Assembly: GCA_019119205.1 (NCBI GenBank)
Contig: DWXK01000080.1
Location: 1 to 41,695 of the forward strand
DNA length: 41,695 bases
Direction of reading: 5' to 3'
From: Candidatus Mediterraneibacter intestinavium
GTDB taxonomy: Bacteria > Bacillota > Clostridia > Lachnospirales > Lachnospiraceae
The notes beneath the pieces were generated by a model. It saw only the letters and a list, made by a program, of their open reading frames with translations, was not told the DNA's origin and made no database searches. Shown here in pieces: positions 24,228 to 31,668 of the stretch; the stretch's first letter is position 1; every line of letters starts with the position of its first letter. The translations under genes and the position numbers were made by a program.

Positions 24228-25631
24228 ATGAGCAAGAAGGAAACAAAGAAAAGCGGCTTTCACATGCCGCATGTATTCATTATTCTGCTGCTGATCATGC
24301 TTTTTGTGGTCATCCTGTCCTATGTGATCCCCAGCGGAAGCTATGAGCGGATCACGGACGAGGCCACAGGTATCTCAGTAGTTGATCCGGATACCTTCCA
24401 GTATGTGGAAAATGAAGATCCGATCACATTCTTGGATTATTTCGAGGCAGTGTATAACGGCTTCGTCAATGGCGCCACGATCATGGGTACTTTGTTCATC
24501 AGTTCGGGCATGATCTATCTGCTTGAGGTCAGCGGCGCTTTCGGCGCGGGGATCAATGCCATCCTGAAGCGGACGCAAGGAAAAGAGTTCTCTGTGGTCT
24601 TTATCTTCTATACGATCTTCGTGATCTTCGGCGTTCTCGGATACGGCGAGGCTGCATATCCCTTCTACCCGCTGGCTGTGAGCATCGGATTCGCTCTCGG
24701 GTATGACCGGATGGTGGGAACCGGACTGGCGATCGTAGGGAGTACGGTAGGTTTTACCTCGGGCCTTATGAATATGTTCACAACGGGAGTCTCTCAGCAG
24801 ATCGTAGGACTGCCGATGTTTTCCGGGATCGGTTTCCGCGCGGTGGGATTGGCGGTATTCTACGTGATCGGGCTGATCGGACTCTATACATACTGCCGGA
24901 AGATCAAAAAGGATCCCTCAAGAAGTATTGTAAAAGAAGAGTATATGAACCAGAAGGCGGAGGACAGGACAGAGCAGATGGAGGAGATGACGCCCAGGAG
25001 AGTGCTGGGGCTGCTCGCCTTTCTCGTGGTCATCGTCATCCAGGGGTACGGATGCATCCGTCTGGGATGGTCCTTCGCTCAGATCGCGGCCCTCTATGTG
25101 ATCTTCGGCATCGTGCTCTCGATCATTTTCCGGTTCGGCCCCAGCGAGGCCTGCCAGCTCTTCTGCCAGGGCGCGGTGCGGGTGTTTGCGGCGGCGTTCG
25201 CGGTGGGACTGGCACAGTCGGTGGTAGTGCTGATGAATCAGGCGTGCATCATGGACACGATCGTACACGGGATGGCCTCCCTTCTGGAGAACCGGAGCGC
25301 TCTTCTTGCTCTGCTGATCATCTTCGTATTTGTGACACTGTTCAATTTCCTTGTGGTATCGGGAAGCGGGAAGGCGGTCATCATCATGCCGATCCTCCAG
25401 CCGCTGGGCAAGATCCTGAACATCAACCAGCAGGTTCTGGTGCTGACTTACCAGTACGGGGACGGGATCACCAACAGCTTCTGGCCGGGAAGTTCCCTGG
25501 TGCAGCTGTCCATGTGCGGCGTGGACTACGGCGCATGGATCAGATTCTGCTGGAAGATCTATCTGTCCTTTATCGTCAGCGCGTTTATCCTCATCATGAT
25601 CGCGCATGGGATCGGATACGGACCCTTCTGA
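24228..25631 (+). CDS. YfcC/DcuC-family membrane carrier
   Basis: Polytopic inner-membrane transporter of 467 residues with roughly 11-12 hydrophobic segments, of the C4-dicarboxylate anaerobic carrier (DcuC/YfcC) superfamily. The first membrane segment starts at about residue 15 (HVFIILLLIMLFVVILSYVIPSG), followed by the family-typical YVIPSGSYER. Conserved later stretches include GYGEAAYPFYPLAVSIG, NFLVVSGSGKAVIIMPIL and QYGDGITNSFWPGSSL, the last two likely forming the re-entrant substrate site. A charged loop at about 225-255 splits the protein into halves. Related carriers are called basic amino acid antiporters or peptide/acyl-amino acid permeases, but specificity is not known. The ribosome binding site is TAAAGGAGAGAAACAAA. 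It forms an operon with the M20 hydrolase and ends at a clear terminator. Confidence 0.85.
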   Translation: MSKKETKKSGFHMPHVFIILLLIMLFVVILSYVIPSGSYERITDEATGISVVDPDTFQYVENEDPITFLDYFEAVYNGFVNGATIMGTLFISSGMIYLLEVSGAFGAGINAILKRTQGKEFSVVFIFYTIFVIFGVLGYGEAAYPFYPLAVSIGFALGYDRMVGTGLAIVGSTVGFTSGLMNMFTTGVSQQIVGLPMFSGIGFRAVGLAVFYVIGLIGLYTYCRKIKKDPSRSIVKEEYMNQKAEDRTEQMEEMTPRRVLGLLAFLVVIVIQGYGCIRLGWSFAQIAALYVIFGIVLSIIFRFGPSEACQLFCQGAVRVFAAAFAVGLAQSVVVLMNQACIMDTIVHGMASLLENRSALLALLIIFVFVTLFNFLVVSGSGKAVIIMPILQPLGKILNINQQVLVLTYQYGDGITNSFWPGSSLVQLSMCGVDYGAWIRFCWKIYLSFIVSAFILIMIAHGIGYGPF

Positions 25632-25656
25632 TCTGGATTTTTTCAATATAGTGTCT

Positions 25657-25697
25657 AAAAGGGATAGGTCTTTCAGAAGAGGGACCTGTCCCTTTTT
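25657..25697 (+). terminator. Intrinsic terminator after the YfcC-type carrier
   Basis: AAAAGGGATAGGTC pairs with GACCTGTCCCTTTT (one wobble) around a 12-base loop and ends in a run of five T residues. Confidence 0.85.
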
Positions 25698-25749
25698 GGA
25701 CCAGGAGAGATGGCCAGTAAAGCTCCGGCGCGGCGGGACGCCCGGTTTC

Positions 25750-25786
25750 ACATTTCCTTTGGATCTGCATATATTACAGATATAAC
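25750..25786 (+). promoter_or_regulatory. Sigma K/E-like (or weak sigma A) promoter for the small protein gene
   Basis: AC (25750-25751), 16 bases, then CATATATTA (25768-25776) fits the sigma K pattern AC-N16-CATANNNTA exactly. A sigma E-like reading is TTCACATT (25747-25754), 13 bases, CATATATT. A competing sigma A reading is TTTGGA (25758-25763), 17 bases, TATAAC (25781-25786). Confidence 0.45.
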
Positions 25787-25808
25787 GTCTGCCTGGGAGT
25801 GAAGAGAC

Positions 25809-26177
25809 ATGAACCAGAAACTGCCCTATTATATGGTGTATCCGATGCCGCTCGCGTTTGACGACGAGAGGATCGAGAGAATGGATTTTGAGTATATGAA
25901 GAGCCTGTATCCCGATATCCCCAAAAGGATCCTCCCCTATATCGAGGAGGAATGTGACCGGATGGAATATGAAAACAGCATGGTGTACGACGAGTACCCG
26001 GATAAGCTGCAGCTTGGCCTGATGTGCGGCAGAGCCTGCAAAAATATAGAAAAGAACGAGAAAGGGATCGATAAAGAAGAGATGAGAAATCTGCGGGACC
26101 TGGTCGAGGTGATGCTCTATCAGGAATTGTATAAGCGCAGGAGCGACAACCGGAGGCGGCGCAGGAGAATTTACTAA
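25809..26177 (+). CDS. Conserved hypothetical protein, possibly spore-associated
   Basis: Uncharacterised protein of 122 residues that I recognise as a type common in Lachnospiraceae but cannot name. It begins MNQKLPYYMVYPMPL, is rich in Tyr, Met, Glu and Arg, and has acidic helical stretches with ECDRMEYENSMVYDEYPDKL, a cysteine pair at CGRAC, and a very basic tail (RRSDNRRRRRRIY). It has no signal peptide or membrane segment. The ribosome binding site GGGAGTGAAGAG is moderate. A promoter resembling the sporulation sigma K consensus lies upstream, which, with the Tyr-rich start, suggests a mother-cell spore protein. That role is inference. It stands alone between a terminator and the promoter of the next gene. 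Confidence 0.75.
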   Translation: MNQKLPYYMVYPMPLAFDDERIERMDFEYMKSLYPDIPKRILPYIEEECDRMEYENSMVYDEYPDKLQLGLMCGRACKNIEKNEKGIDKEEMRNLRDLVEVMLYQELYKRRSDNRRRRRRIY

Positions 26178-26198
26178 TCGGAGGATTTGTGTTATACT
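26170..26198 (+). promoter_or_regulatory. Sigma A promoter for the shikimate-kinase-like gene
   Basis: TTTACT (26170-26175), 17 bases, then TATACT (26193-26198). It overlaps the end of the preceding gene and gives a leader of about 80 bases. Confidence 0.6.
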
Positions 26199-26283
26199 CG
26201 GACTGTTTATAGGAAAATGTGTCCGTGAGGGGCACTTAAGTTACAGGAAATGATCCGGTGAAAATGAAAAGGATGGAATACAT

Positions 26284-26847
26284 ATGAAAGATAATCTGAT
26301 CTTTATCGGAATGCCGGCCGTGGGAAAGAGCACGGTCGGCATCGTGGTTGCAAAGCGTCTCGGAAAACGGTTTATCGATACGGACCTTCTGATCCAGGAG
26401 CAGGAGAAAAAGCTGCTCCGGGAGATCATCGCCGAGGTGGGCGATCAGGGATTTCTGGAAATAGAAAATCAGGTCAACCGGGACGTAAAAGCGGAAAATT
26501 CTGTTATTTCCCCCGGCGGGAGCGTGATCTACTGTGAAGAGGCAATGAAACACTACAAAGAGATCGGAACCGTAGTATATTTAAAGGCATCTTATCAGAC
26601 AATAAAACGAAGGATACGCAACCCACAGAAAAGAGGCGTCGTCCTGAGGGAAGGACAGACTCTGAAAGGCCTTTATGATGAAAGGGTGCCGTACTTTGAA
26701 AAGTATGCGGACATCACGGTATGCGAGGACGGATGCAGGATCGAGGAGACGATCGAAAATGTCATAAATGCGGTCCGTGCATACGGGAAAAACGGTGGAA
26801 ATACAGGCAGAAAACGGAGAGGCAGAAGGTACGCTCCAAAAAAATAA
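26284..26847 (+). CDS. Shikimate-kinase-like P-loop kinase with altered substrate motifs
   Basis: Small P-loop kinase of the shikimate kinase (AroK) fold, 187 residues. Walker A GMPAVGKST (9-17), the DTD motif (32-34) and the lid/substrate segment LYDERVPYFEKYADITV with R134 match the family. Two key positions differ. The usual FRxxE reads FLEIE, with Leu58 in place of the shikimate-binding arginine, and the GGG loop reads PGGS (78-80). It may thus be a paralogue acting on another small molecule, although databases would likely call it shikimate kinase. The C-terminal 25 residues are an unusual Arg/Lys/Gly-rich tail. No other aromatic pathway gene is near. The ATG at 26284 follows AAAAGGATGGAATACAT. 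It has its own promoter, and murA has another. Confidence 0.75.
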   Translation: MKDNLIFIGMPAVGKSTVGIVVAKRLGKRFIDTDLLIQEQEKKLLREIIAEVGDQGFLEIENQVNRDVKAENSVISPGGSVIYCEEAMKHYKEIGTVVYLKASYQTIKRRIRNPQKRGVVLREGQTLKGLYDERVPYFEKYADITVCEDGCRIEETIENVINAVRAYGKNGGNTGRKRRGRRYAPKK

Positions 26848-26848
26848 T

Positions 26849-26876
26849 TTTACAAACAGCGTTTTTGTGGTATAAT
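26849..26876 (+). promoter_or_regulatory. Extended -10 sigma A promoter for murA
   Basis: TTTACA (26849-26854), 16 bases, then TATAAT (26871-26876) with TGG immediately before it (extended -10). The expected start is near 26883, giving an 83-base leader. Confidence 0.8.
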
Positions 26877-26891
26877 GAGCCCGTATATGGT

Positions 26892-26911
26892 ATGACAGAT
26901 CAGTCTGTCAT
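26892..26911. repeat. Perfect 20-base dyad in the murA leader
   Basis: ATGACAGA-TCAG-TCTGTCAT has 8-base arms that match perfectly and lies about 10-29 bases after the predicted start of transcription. It could be a repressor operator or an RNA hairpin. Confidence 0.6.
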
Positions 26912-26965
26912 GCGCGATGTTAACTGGGGAGTTGCGATAATAAAATCGGATAGTCGAGGTGCAAA

Positions 26966-28258
26966 ATGGAGCAATATATAATTAAGGGCGGGAATCCGCT
27001 TGTAGGGGAAGTGGAGATCGGCGGAGCAAAGAACGCGGCTCTGGCGATCCTTGCAGCCGCGATCATGACGGATGAGACGGTACTCATAGACAACCTGCCG
27101 GATGTCAATGATGTCAATGTCATGCTTGAGGCGATCAGCGGGATCGGTGCCATGGTGCAGCGGTTAGACAGGCATACAGTCAAGATCAATGGAAGTACCA
27201 TTGGCGATTTTAATATTGAATATGATTACATTAAGAAAATAAGAGCATCCTATTACCTTCTGGGAGCGCTTCTCGGAAAGTACAGGAAAGCTGAAGTGGC
27301 TCTTCCGGGCGGATGCAATATCGGGAGCAGACCGATCGACCAGCATCTGAAAGGATTCCGGGCGCTGGGAGCGGACGTGGATATCGAACACGGGAAGATC
27401 GTGGCGGAGGCGGATGCACTCCGGGGCACACATCTTTATTTTGACGTTGTGACTGTGGGCGCGACCATCAATGTGATGATGGCAGCGGCGATGGCTGACG
27501 GACTGACGATCATGGAAAATGTTGCGAAGGAGCCCCACGTTGTTGATGTGGCAAACTTCCTGAACAGCATGGGAGCCAATATCAGAGGCGCGGGAACCGA
27601 TGTGATCAAGATCCGCGGTGTGAAGAAACTTCACAGGACAGAGTATTCTATCATCCCGGATCAGATCGAGGCGGGAACATTCATGTTTGCTGCAGCGGCG
27701 ACAAAAGGCGATGTGACAGTCATGAACGTGATCCCGAAGCATCTGGATGCGACGATCTCAAAGCTGGTGGATATCGGCTGCGAAGTAGAAGAGTTTGACG
27801 ATGCGGTGCGTGTTGTGGCAAAAGGACGTCTCAGGAGCACGCAGGTAAAGACCCTGCCTTATCCGGGGTATCCGACAGACATGCAGCCACAGATTGGTGT
27901 TACACTTGCGCTGGCAAAAGGAACGAGCACGATCACAGAGAGTATTTTTGAGAACCGCTTCAAATATCTGGATGAACTGGCACGGATGGGAGCCATCATC
28001 AAGGTGGAAGGGAACTCCGCAACGATCGAAGGCGTTGAGAAATTTTCCGGTGCCAGAGTGAGCGCTCCGGACCTGCGGGCGGGAGCTGCTCTCTGTATCG
28101 CAGGACTTGCTGCAGAGGGCATCACCATTGTGGATGATATCGTATATATCCAGAGAGGATACGAGAGGTTCGAGGAGAAGTTGAGAAGCCTCGGCGGCGT
28201 GATCGAGAGAGTGTCCAGTGAGAAAGAGATACAGAAGTTTAAATTAAAAGTAGGTTGA
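26966..28258 (+). CDS. murA: UDP-N-acetylglucosamine 1-carboxyvinyltransferase
   Basis: First committed enzyme of peptidoglycan synthesis. It transfers enolpyruvate from PEP to UDP-GlcNAc in the cytoplasm. It has 430 residues, the normal length. The inside-out alpha/beta barrel family motifs are GGAKNAALAILAA near the N-terminus and PGGCNIGSRPIDQHLKG, with the catalytic (fosfomycin target) cysteine at C117. Later come QIEAGTFMFAAA, YPGYPTDMQPQ and DLRAGAALCIAGLAAEG. The start follows TCGAGGTGCAAA, a moderate ribosome binding site. Its leader holds a perfect dyad. Firmicutes often have two MurA paralogues (MurA and MurZ), and which one this is cannot be decided here. A terminator follows at 28274. 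Confidence 0.97.
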   Translation: MEQYIIKGGNPLVGEVEIGGAKNAALAILAAAIMTDETVLIDNLPDVNDVNVMLEAISGIGAMVQRLDRHTVKINGSTIGDFNIEYDYIKKIRASYYLLGALLGKYRKAEVALPGGCNIGSRPIDQHLKGFRALGADVDIEHGKIVAEADALRGTHLYFDVVTVGATINVMMAAAMADGLTIMENVAKEPHVVDVANFLNSMGANIRGAGTDVIKIRGVKKLHRTEYSIIPDQIEAGTFMFAAAATKGDVTVMNVIPKHLDATISKLVDIGCEVEEFDDAVRVVAKGRLRSTQVKTLPYPGYPTDMQPQIGVTLALAKGTSTITESIFENRFKYLDELARMGAIIKVEGNSATIEGVEKFSGARVSAPDLRAGAALCIAGLAAEGITIVDDIVYIQRGYERFEEKLRSLGGVIERVSSEKEIQKFKLKVG

Positions 28259-28273
28259 TCTGTAGAAATCATG

Positions 28274-28322
28274 ACAGGCCATGAAGACTCTGGGTAGACA
28301 GAGTTTTTGTGACCTGTTTTTT
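28274..28322 (+). terminator. Intrinsic terminator after murA
   Basis: An inner stem ACTCTG/CAGAGT (28287-28304) with TTTTT after it is nested in an outer ACAGG/CCTGT pairing that ends in six T residues. Confidence 0.65.
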
Positions 28323-28379
28323 GTCTGACAGGAAACTTCGAACACTGCTAAACAAAACACTCCGCAGGATGTGCACTCG

Positions 28380-28417
28380 CGCCGAGTCAAAGTCCGGGCC
28401 TGCCCGGGACCTTGGCG
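28380..28417 (+). other. GC-rich two-tier hairpin upstream of capA
   Basis: The outer stem CGCCGAG/CTTGGCG (28380-28386 with 28411-28417) encloses an inner stem around GTCCGGGC and GCCCGGGAC. There is no U tract. It sits 40 bases before the chosen start of the CapA-like gene. Confidence 0.5.
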
Positions 28418-28456
28418 GACGCTCGGGGAAGAAAAGGAAAGAGGAAGGTACAGAGG

Positions 28457-30052
28457 ATGGGACCGGACAGGCATAACAGACAAAGGAGAGAACCGGACAG
28501 ATACAACAGGCAAAGGGTGGAGCAAGACAGGTATAACAGACAGAGGATGGAGCCGGACAGATATAACAGACAGAGAAGGGCGCAGATGCTGGCACGCCGG
28601 AGACGGCAGGTGCGCAGACAGCTTATGATCATCGGAGTTTTCTTTCTTCTGGTCGTCATACTGGTGTGTACTCTGTGCGTCCGTGCATTCCGGGGAATGC
28701 AGAACAGCAGGATGGAAGAGCGTGCGGTCACGGCGATCGCAGGTCAGTATGAAGAATTCCTGGCGTCCACAGCACAGGGAACTGAGGAGGCCGCATCAGG
28801 AGATGAGAGCAGTACTGCGGACTCTGCGGAAGCCGAAGAGGTCATTGCCGGGAGCGGAAACGCCGGCAGTCAGGAGTTTGCCGAGTGGGCTGTGTCACAG
28901 TGTACAGAAGAACAACTGAGGGAACTGTCCGACCTTGCAGGGGAAAACGGGGGAGTTCTGACGGAAAAACAGATCTACGATGTGATAGGAAGCACGATGC
29001 ATGTCCTGGAGGATCAGTGGCAGGGGCTTCTGGATGACGCGGACACAGCGCAGCAGAACGGCATCCGCATCCTGGATGGAACAGAAGGCGGAGACGGGAC
29101 GAAAAGCGCCAGGATCACTGTGGCGGGCGATCTCTGCCTGGCGGAGGACGGGTTTGTCCTGGACCACTATGATGAGGTCAATAACCTGGAAGAATGCATT
29201 TCTCCGGAAATCCTTGACATCACTCAGGCGGCAGACGTTTTTTTGCTGAACCATGAATATGCCATCAGTGACAGGGGAGAGCCTCTGGAGGGGAAATATT
29301 ATACCTTCCGGGCAAAACCGGAGAGGATGGCGCTGCTGGAGCAGATGGGGACGGATCTGGTGTCCCTTGCCAACAATCATGTCTACGATTACGGGGCGGA
29401 TGCGATGCTGGATACGGCAGATCTTCTGGATGAGGCAGGGATCCCCTATGTGGGAGGAGGCAGAAACCTAGAGGAAGCCCGGCGTCCTGCCTACTTTATC
29501 ATAAACGGGATGAAGATCGGTTTTGTGGCGGCGAGCAGTGCGGAGAAGACAAAATATACTCCGGCGGCAACAGAAGATTCTCCGGGAATACTGGAATGTT
29601 ACGATACGACTGAATTTAACCGGGTCATCTCTGAGGCGTCGAAAGAATGCGACTATCTGATCGCATATGTCCACTGGGGACCGGAGGATGAGACGCAGCA
29701 CAGCCAGGAACAGACGGAAGACGGGACGCAGTTCCTTGATTCCGGTGTCGACATCGTGGTCGGCGGGCATCCGCATGTGCTCCAGGGCATTGAATACATA
29801 GACGGGAAACCGATCGTGTACAGTATGGGAGACTTCTGGTTTAATGATGAGACGAAATACACCGGGCTTCTGAACCTGGATATAACATATGACGGTCTGC
29901 AGGAGATGTCATTTACGCCATGTCTGCAGACAGGCTATACGACGCAGTACATCAGTGATGAGGCAGAGCAGAGGGAGATGTTCGATCATCTGGAAGGGCT
30001 GTCCGAGGGTGTGGAGATTGATGACGGGGGAGTGATCAGGGAGATAGAGTGA
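28457..30052 (+). CDS. CapA-family protein with N-terminal decapeptide repeats
   Basis: Membrane-anchored member of the CapA/PgsA family, which is linked to poly-gamma-glutamate capsule and has a metallophosphatase-like fold. The protein has 531 residues from the ATG at 28457, which follows GAGGAAGGTACAGAGG. The TTG at 28412 is a weaker alternative. Residues 2-41 are four tandem decapeptides of the form EPDRYNRQRx, then an Arg-rich stretch, one membrane segment (about 56-77), a Ser/Glu/Ala-rich linker and the outer CapA domain (about 215-500). The domain shows AGDLCLAED, NHEYAISD, LVSLANNHVYDYG, YVHWGPEDE, VVGGHPHVLQG and YSMGDFWFND. No pgsB or pgsC gene is nearby, so a capsule role is not supported by context. 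Confidence 0.87.
   Translation: MGPDRHNRQRREPDRYNRQRVEQDRYNRQRMEPDRYNRQRRAQMLARRRRQVRRQLMIIGVFFLLVVILVCTLCVRAFRGMQNSRMEERAVTAIAGQYEEFLASTAQGTEEAASGDESSTADSAEAEEVIAGSGNAGSQEFAEWAVSQCTEEQLRELSDLAGENGGVLTEKQIYDVIGSTMHVLEDQWQGLLDDADTAQQNGIRILDGTEGGDGTKSARITVAGDLCLAEDGFVLDHYDEVNNLEECISPEILDITQAADVFLLNHEYAISDRGEPLEGKYYTFRAKPERMALLEQMGTDLVSLANNHVYDYGADAMLDTADLLDEAGIPYVGGGRNLEEARRPAYFIINGMKIGFVAASSAEKTKYTPAATEDSPGILECYDTTEFNRVISEASKECDYLIAYVHWGPEDETQHSQEQTEDGTQFLDSGVDIVVGGHPHVLQGIEYIDGKPIVYSMGDFWFNDETKYTGLLNLDITYDGLQEMSFTPCLQTGYTTQYISDEAEQREMFDHLEGLSEGVEIDDGGVIREIE
28460..28579 (+). repeat. Four tandem 30-base coding repeats
   Basis: Four adjoining 30-base units (starts 28460, 28490, 28520, 28550) encode GPDRHNRQRR, EPDRYNRQRV, EQDRYNRQRM and EPDRYNRQRR. 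They keep frame and differ mostly at silent sites and at the last residue. Confidence 0.9.
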
Positions 30053-30099
30053 AAGGGCACAGATGATGCGAGAACTGCTCTCAAATATGTGATAGAGTA
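30053..30099 (+). other. Short spacer after capA, nothing recognised
   Basis: This starts the 319-base gap between capA and metK. No terminator with a U tract is evident for capA. The rest of the gap holds the metK promoter, riboswitch and terminator described separately. Confidence 0.4.
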
Positions 30100-30128
30100 T
30101 TGACATTTACAGGGAAGAGTTGTAAAGT
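30100..30128 (+). promoter_or_regulatory. Sigma A promoter for the metK leader
   Basis: TTGACA (30100-30105), 17 bases, then TAAAGT (30123-30128). The start is expected near 30135, about 36 bases before the riboswitch. Confidence 0.7.
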
Positions 30129-30170
30129 CTCTTATGTACCAGAATAAATCAATTTAATAATGAAAAACTT

Positions 30171-30270
30171 TCTCTTATTCAGAGCAGTGGAGATACAAAG
30201 GATCTGAGAAGCTGCGGCAACCCCTTTCATGGAAGGTGCCAACCTGAGCGAGCGATCGAACAATAAGAGG
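30171..30270 (+). promoter_or_regulatory. SAM-I (S-box) riboswitch controlling metK
   Basis: P1 is formed by CTCTTATT (30172-30179) and AATAAGAG (30262-30269). Between them are the S-box core elements: AGAGCAGTGGAG, GCTGCGGCAACC, GGAAGGTGCCAACC and the closing CGATCGAAC. SAM binding stabilises P1 and lets the downstream terminator form, so metK is shut off when SAM is plentiful. The aptamer family is well established, and its placement before SAM synthetase is the classic one. Confidence 0.95.
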
Positions 30271-30286
30271 ATTGTTACGATAAATT

Positions 30287-30317
30287 GACAGTCCGCTTTT
30301 GCGGGCTGTCGTTGTTT
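30287..30317 (+). terminator. Riboswitch-controlled terminator before metK
   Basis: GACAGTCCGC and GCGGGCTGTC (one G-U pair) with loop TTTT are followed by GTTGTTT. It sits 17 bases after the aptamer and 55 bases before metK. Confidence 0.8.
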
Positions 30318-30371
30318 ATACGGAAAAACGACGGCGGCATCGCAGGGAGAAAGTGAAGAAAGGAGAACTTT

Positions 30372-31559
30372 ATGGAAAAAATACTTTTTACTTCAGAGTC
30401 AGTCACAGAGGGACACCCGGACAAGATCTGTGACGCGATCTCGGATGCGATCCTGGATGCCCTCATGGAGCAGGATCCGATGAGCCGCGTAGCGTGTGAG
30501 ACCTGCTGTACGACCGGTATGGTGATGGTCATGGGAGAGATCACGACACATGCCTATGTGGATATCCCGAAGATCGTGCGGGATACAGTGCGAGAGATCG
30601 GCTATACAAGAGGAAAATACGGGTTTGACGCAGATACCTGCAGCGTGCTGACGACCATTGACGAGCAGTCTGCAGATATCGCCCTGGGTGTTGATAAAGC
30701 GCTGGAGGCGAAGGAAAATAAGATGTCAGACGAGGATATCGAGGCGATCGGCGCCGGTGACCAGGGAATGATGTTTGGATATGCGTCCGATGAGACAGAG
30801 GAATATATGCCTTATCCCATCGCCATGGCACATAAGCTGTCACGCCAGCTTGCGAAAGTAAGAAAGGATGGTACGATCCCCTACCTTCGTCCGGATGGAA
30901 AGACTCAGGTCACGGTGGAGTATAACGAGGATGGAACTCCGAAGCGCCTTGAAGCGGTCGTACTTTCCACACAGCATGATCCGGACGTGACTCAGGAGCA
31001 GATCCACGAGGATATCAAAAAGTATGTCTTTGATGAGATCATCCCGGCGGATATGATCGACGGGGAGACAAAGTTCTTCATTAATCCGACGGGACGTTTT
31101 GTGATCGGCGGACCTCACGGAGACAGCGGACTGACAGGACGGAAGATCATCGTGGACAGCTATGGCGGAGTGGCACGCCACGGAGGCGGTGCATTTTCCG
31201 GAAAGGACTGCACAAAGGTGGACCGTTCTGCGGCATATGCAGCGCGCTACGCGGCGAAGAACATCGTGGCGGCAGGCCTTGCAAAGAAATGTGAGATCCA
31301 GCTCTCTTATGCGATCGGCGTTGCCCAGCCTACATCCATTGCAGTAGAGACGTTCGGGACAGGAAAAGTATCGGATACAAAGCTGGTGGAGATCATCCGA
31401 GAGAACTTTGACCTTCGTCCGGCAGGGATCATCAAAATGCTCGATCTCAGACGCCCGATCTATAAACAGACTGCGGCTTACGGACATTTCGGAAGAAACG
31501 ACCTTGATCTTCCATGGGAAAAACTCGATAAGGTTGACGAATTGAAAAAATATTTGTAA
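30372..31559 (+). CDS. metK: S-adenosylmethionine synthetase
   Basis: Makes SAM from methionine and ATP in the cytoplasm. It has 395 residues, the usual length. Family motifs are [16 protein letters not shown] with the ATP-binding His15 and metal Asp17, [33 protein letters not shown], and [24 protein letters not shown]. The end [10 protein letters not shown] is also typical. The start follows AAAGGAGAACTTT. Control by the SAM-I riboswitch at 30171-30270 is direct from the sequence. A GGTGCC-type palindrome at 31580 serves as terminator. Confidence 0.98.
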   Translation: MEKILFTSESVTEGHPDKICDAISDAILDALMEQDPMSRVACETCCTTGMVMVMGEITTHAYVDIPKIVRDTVREIGYTRGKYGFDADTCSVLTTIDEQSADIALGVDKALEAKENKMSDEDIEAIGAGDQGMMFGYASDETEEYMPYPIAMAHKLSRQLAKVRKDGTIPYLRPDGKTQVTVEYNEDGTPKRLEAVVLSTQHDPDVTQEQIHEDIKKYVFDEIIPADMIDGETKFFINPTGRFVIGGPHGDSGLTGRKIIVDSYGGVARHGGGAFSGKDCTKVDRSAAYAARYAAKNIVAAGLAKKCEIQLSYAIGVAQPTSIAVETFGTGKVSDTKLVEIIRENFDLRPAGIIKMLDLRRPIYKQTAAYGHFGRNDLDLPWEKLDKVDELKKYL

Positions 31560-31579
31560 AATATTCAGAAAATGATGTT

Positions 31580-31622
31580 AAAAGGTGCCAGGTACTTTTT
31601 AAAAAGTACACGGCACCTTTTG
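31580..31622 (+). terminator. Terminator palindrome after metK, GGTGCC/GTAC copy 2
   Basis: AAAAGGTGCCAGGTACTTTT pairs over about 20 bases with AAAAGTACACGGCACCTTTT (two mismatches). It is the most regular member of the palindrome family in this window. Confidence 0.8.
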
Positions 31623-31668
31623 AGGTAAGTTTTCTGATAATTCAGATATCTTTGGAAAGGAGCCGCAA

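Noticed and set aside
26685-26706. GGTGCCGTACTTTGAAAAGTA inside the shikimate-kinase-like gene resembles the dispersed palindrome family
   Set aside because: It encodes the conserved kinase segment RVPYFEKY, so coding constraint explains it. The right arm needed for a hairpin is incomplete.
28460-28579. Regular 30-base repeats that could be taken for a CRISPR array
   Set aside because: The units abut without spacers and are in frame within a protein. No cas genes are present.
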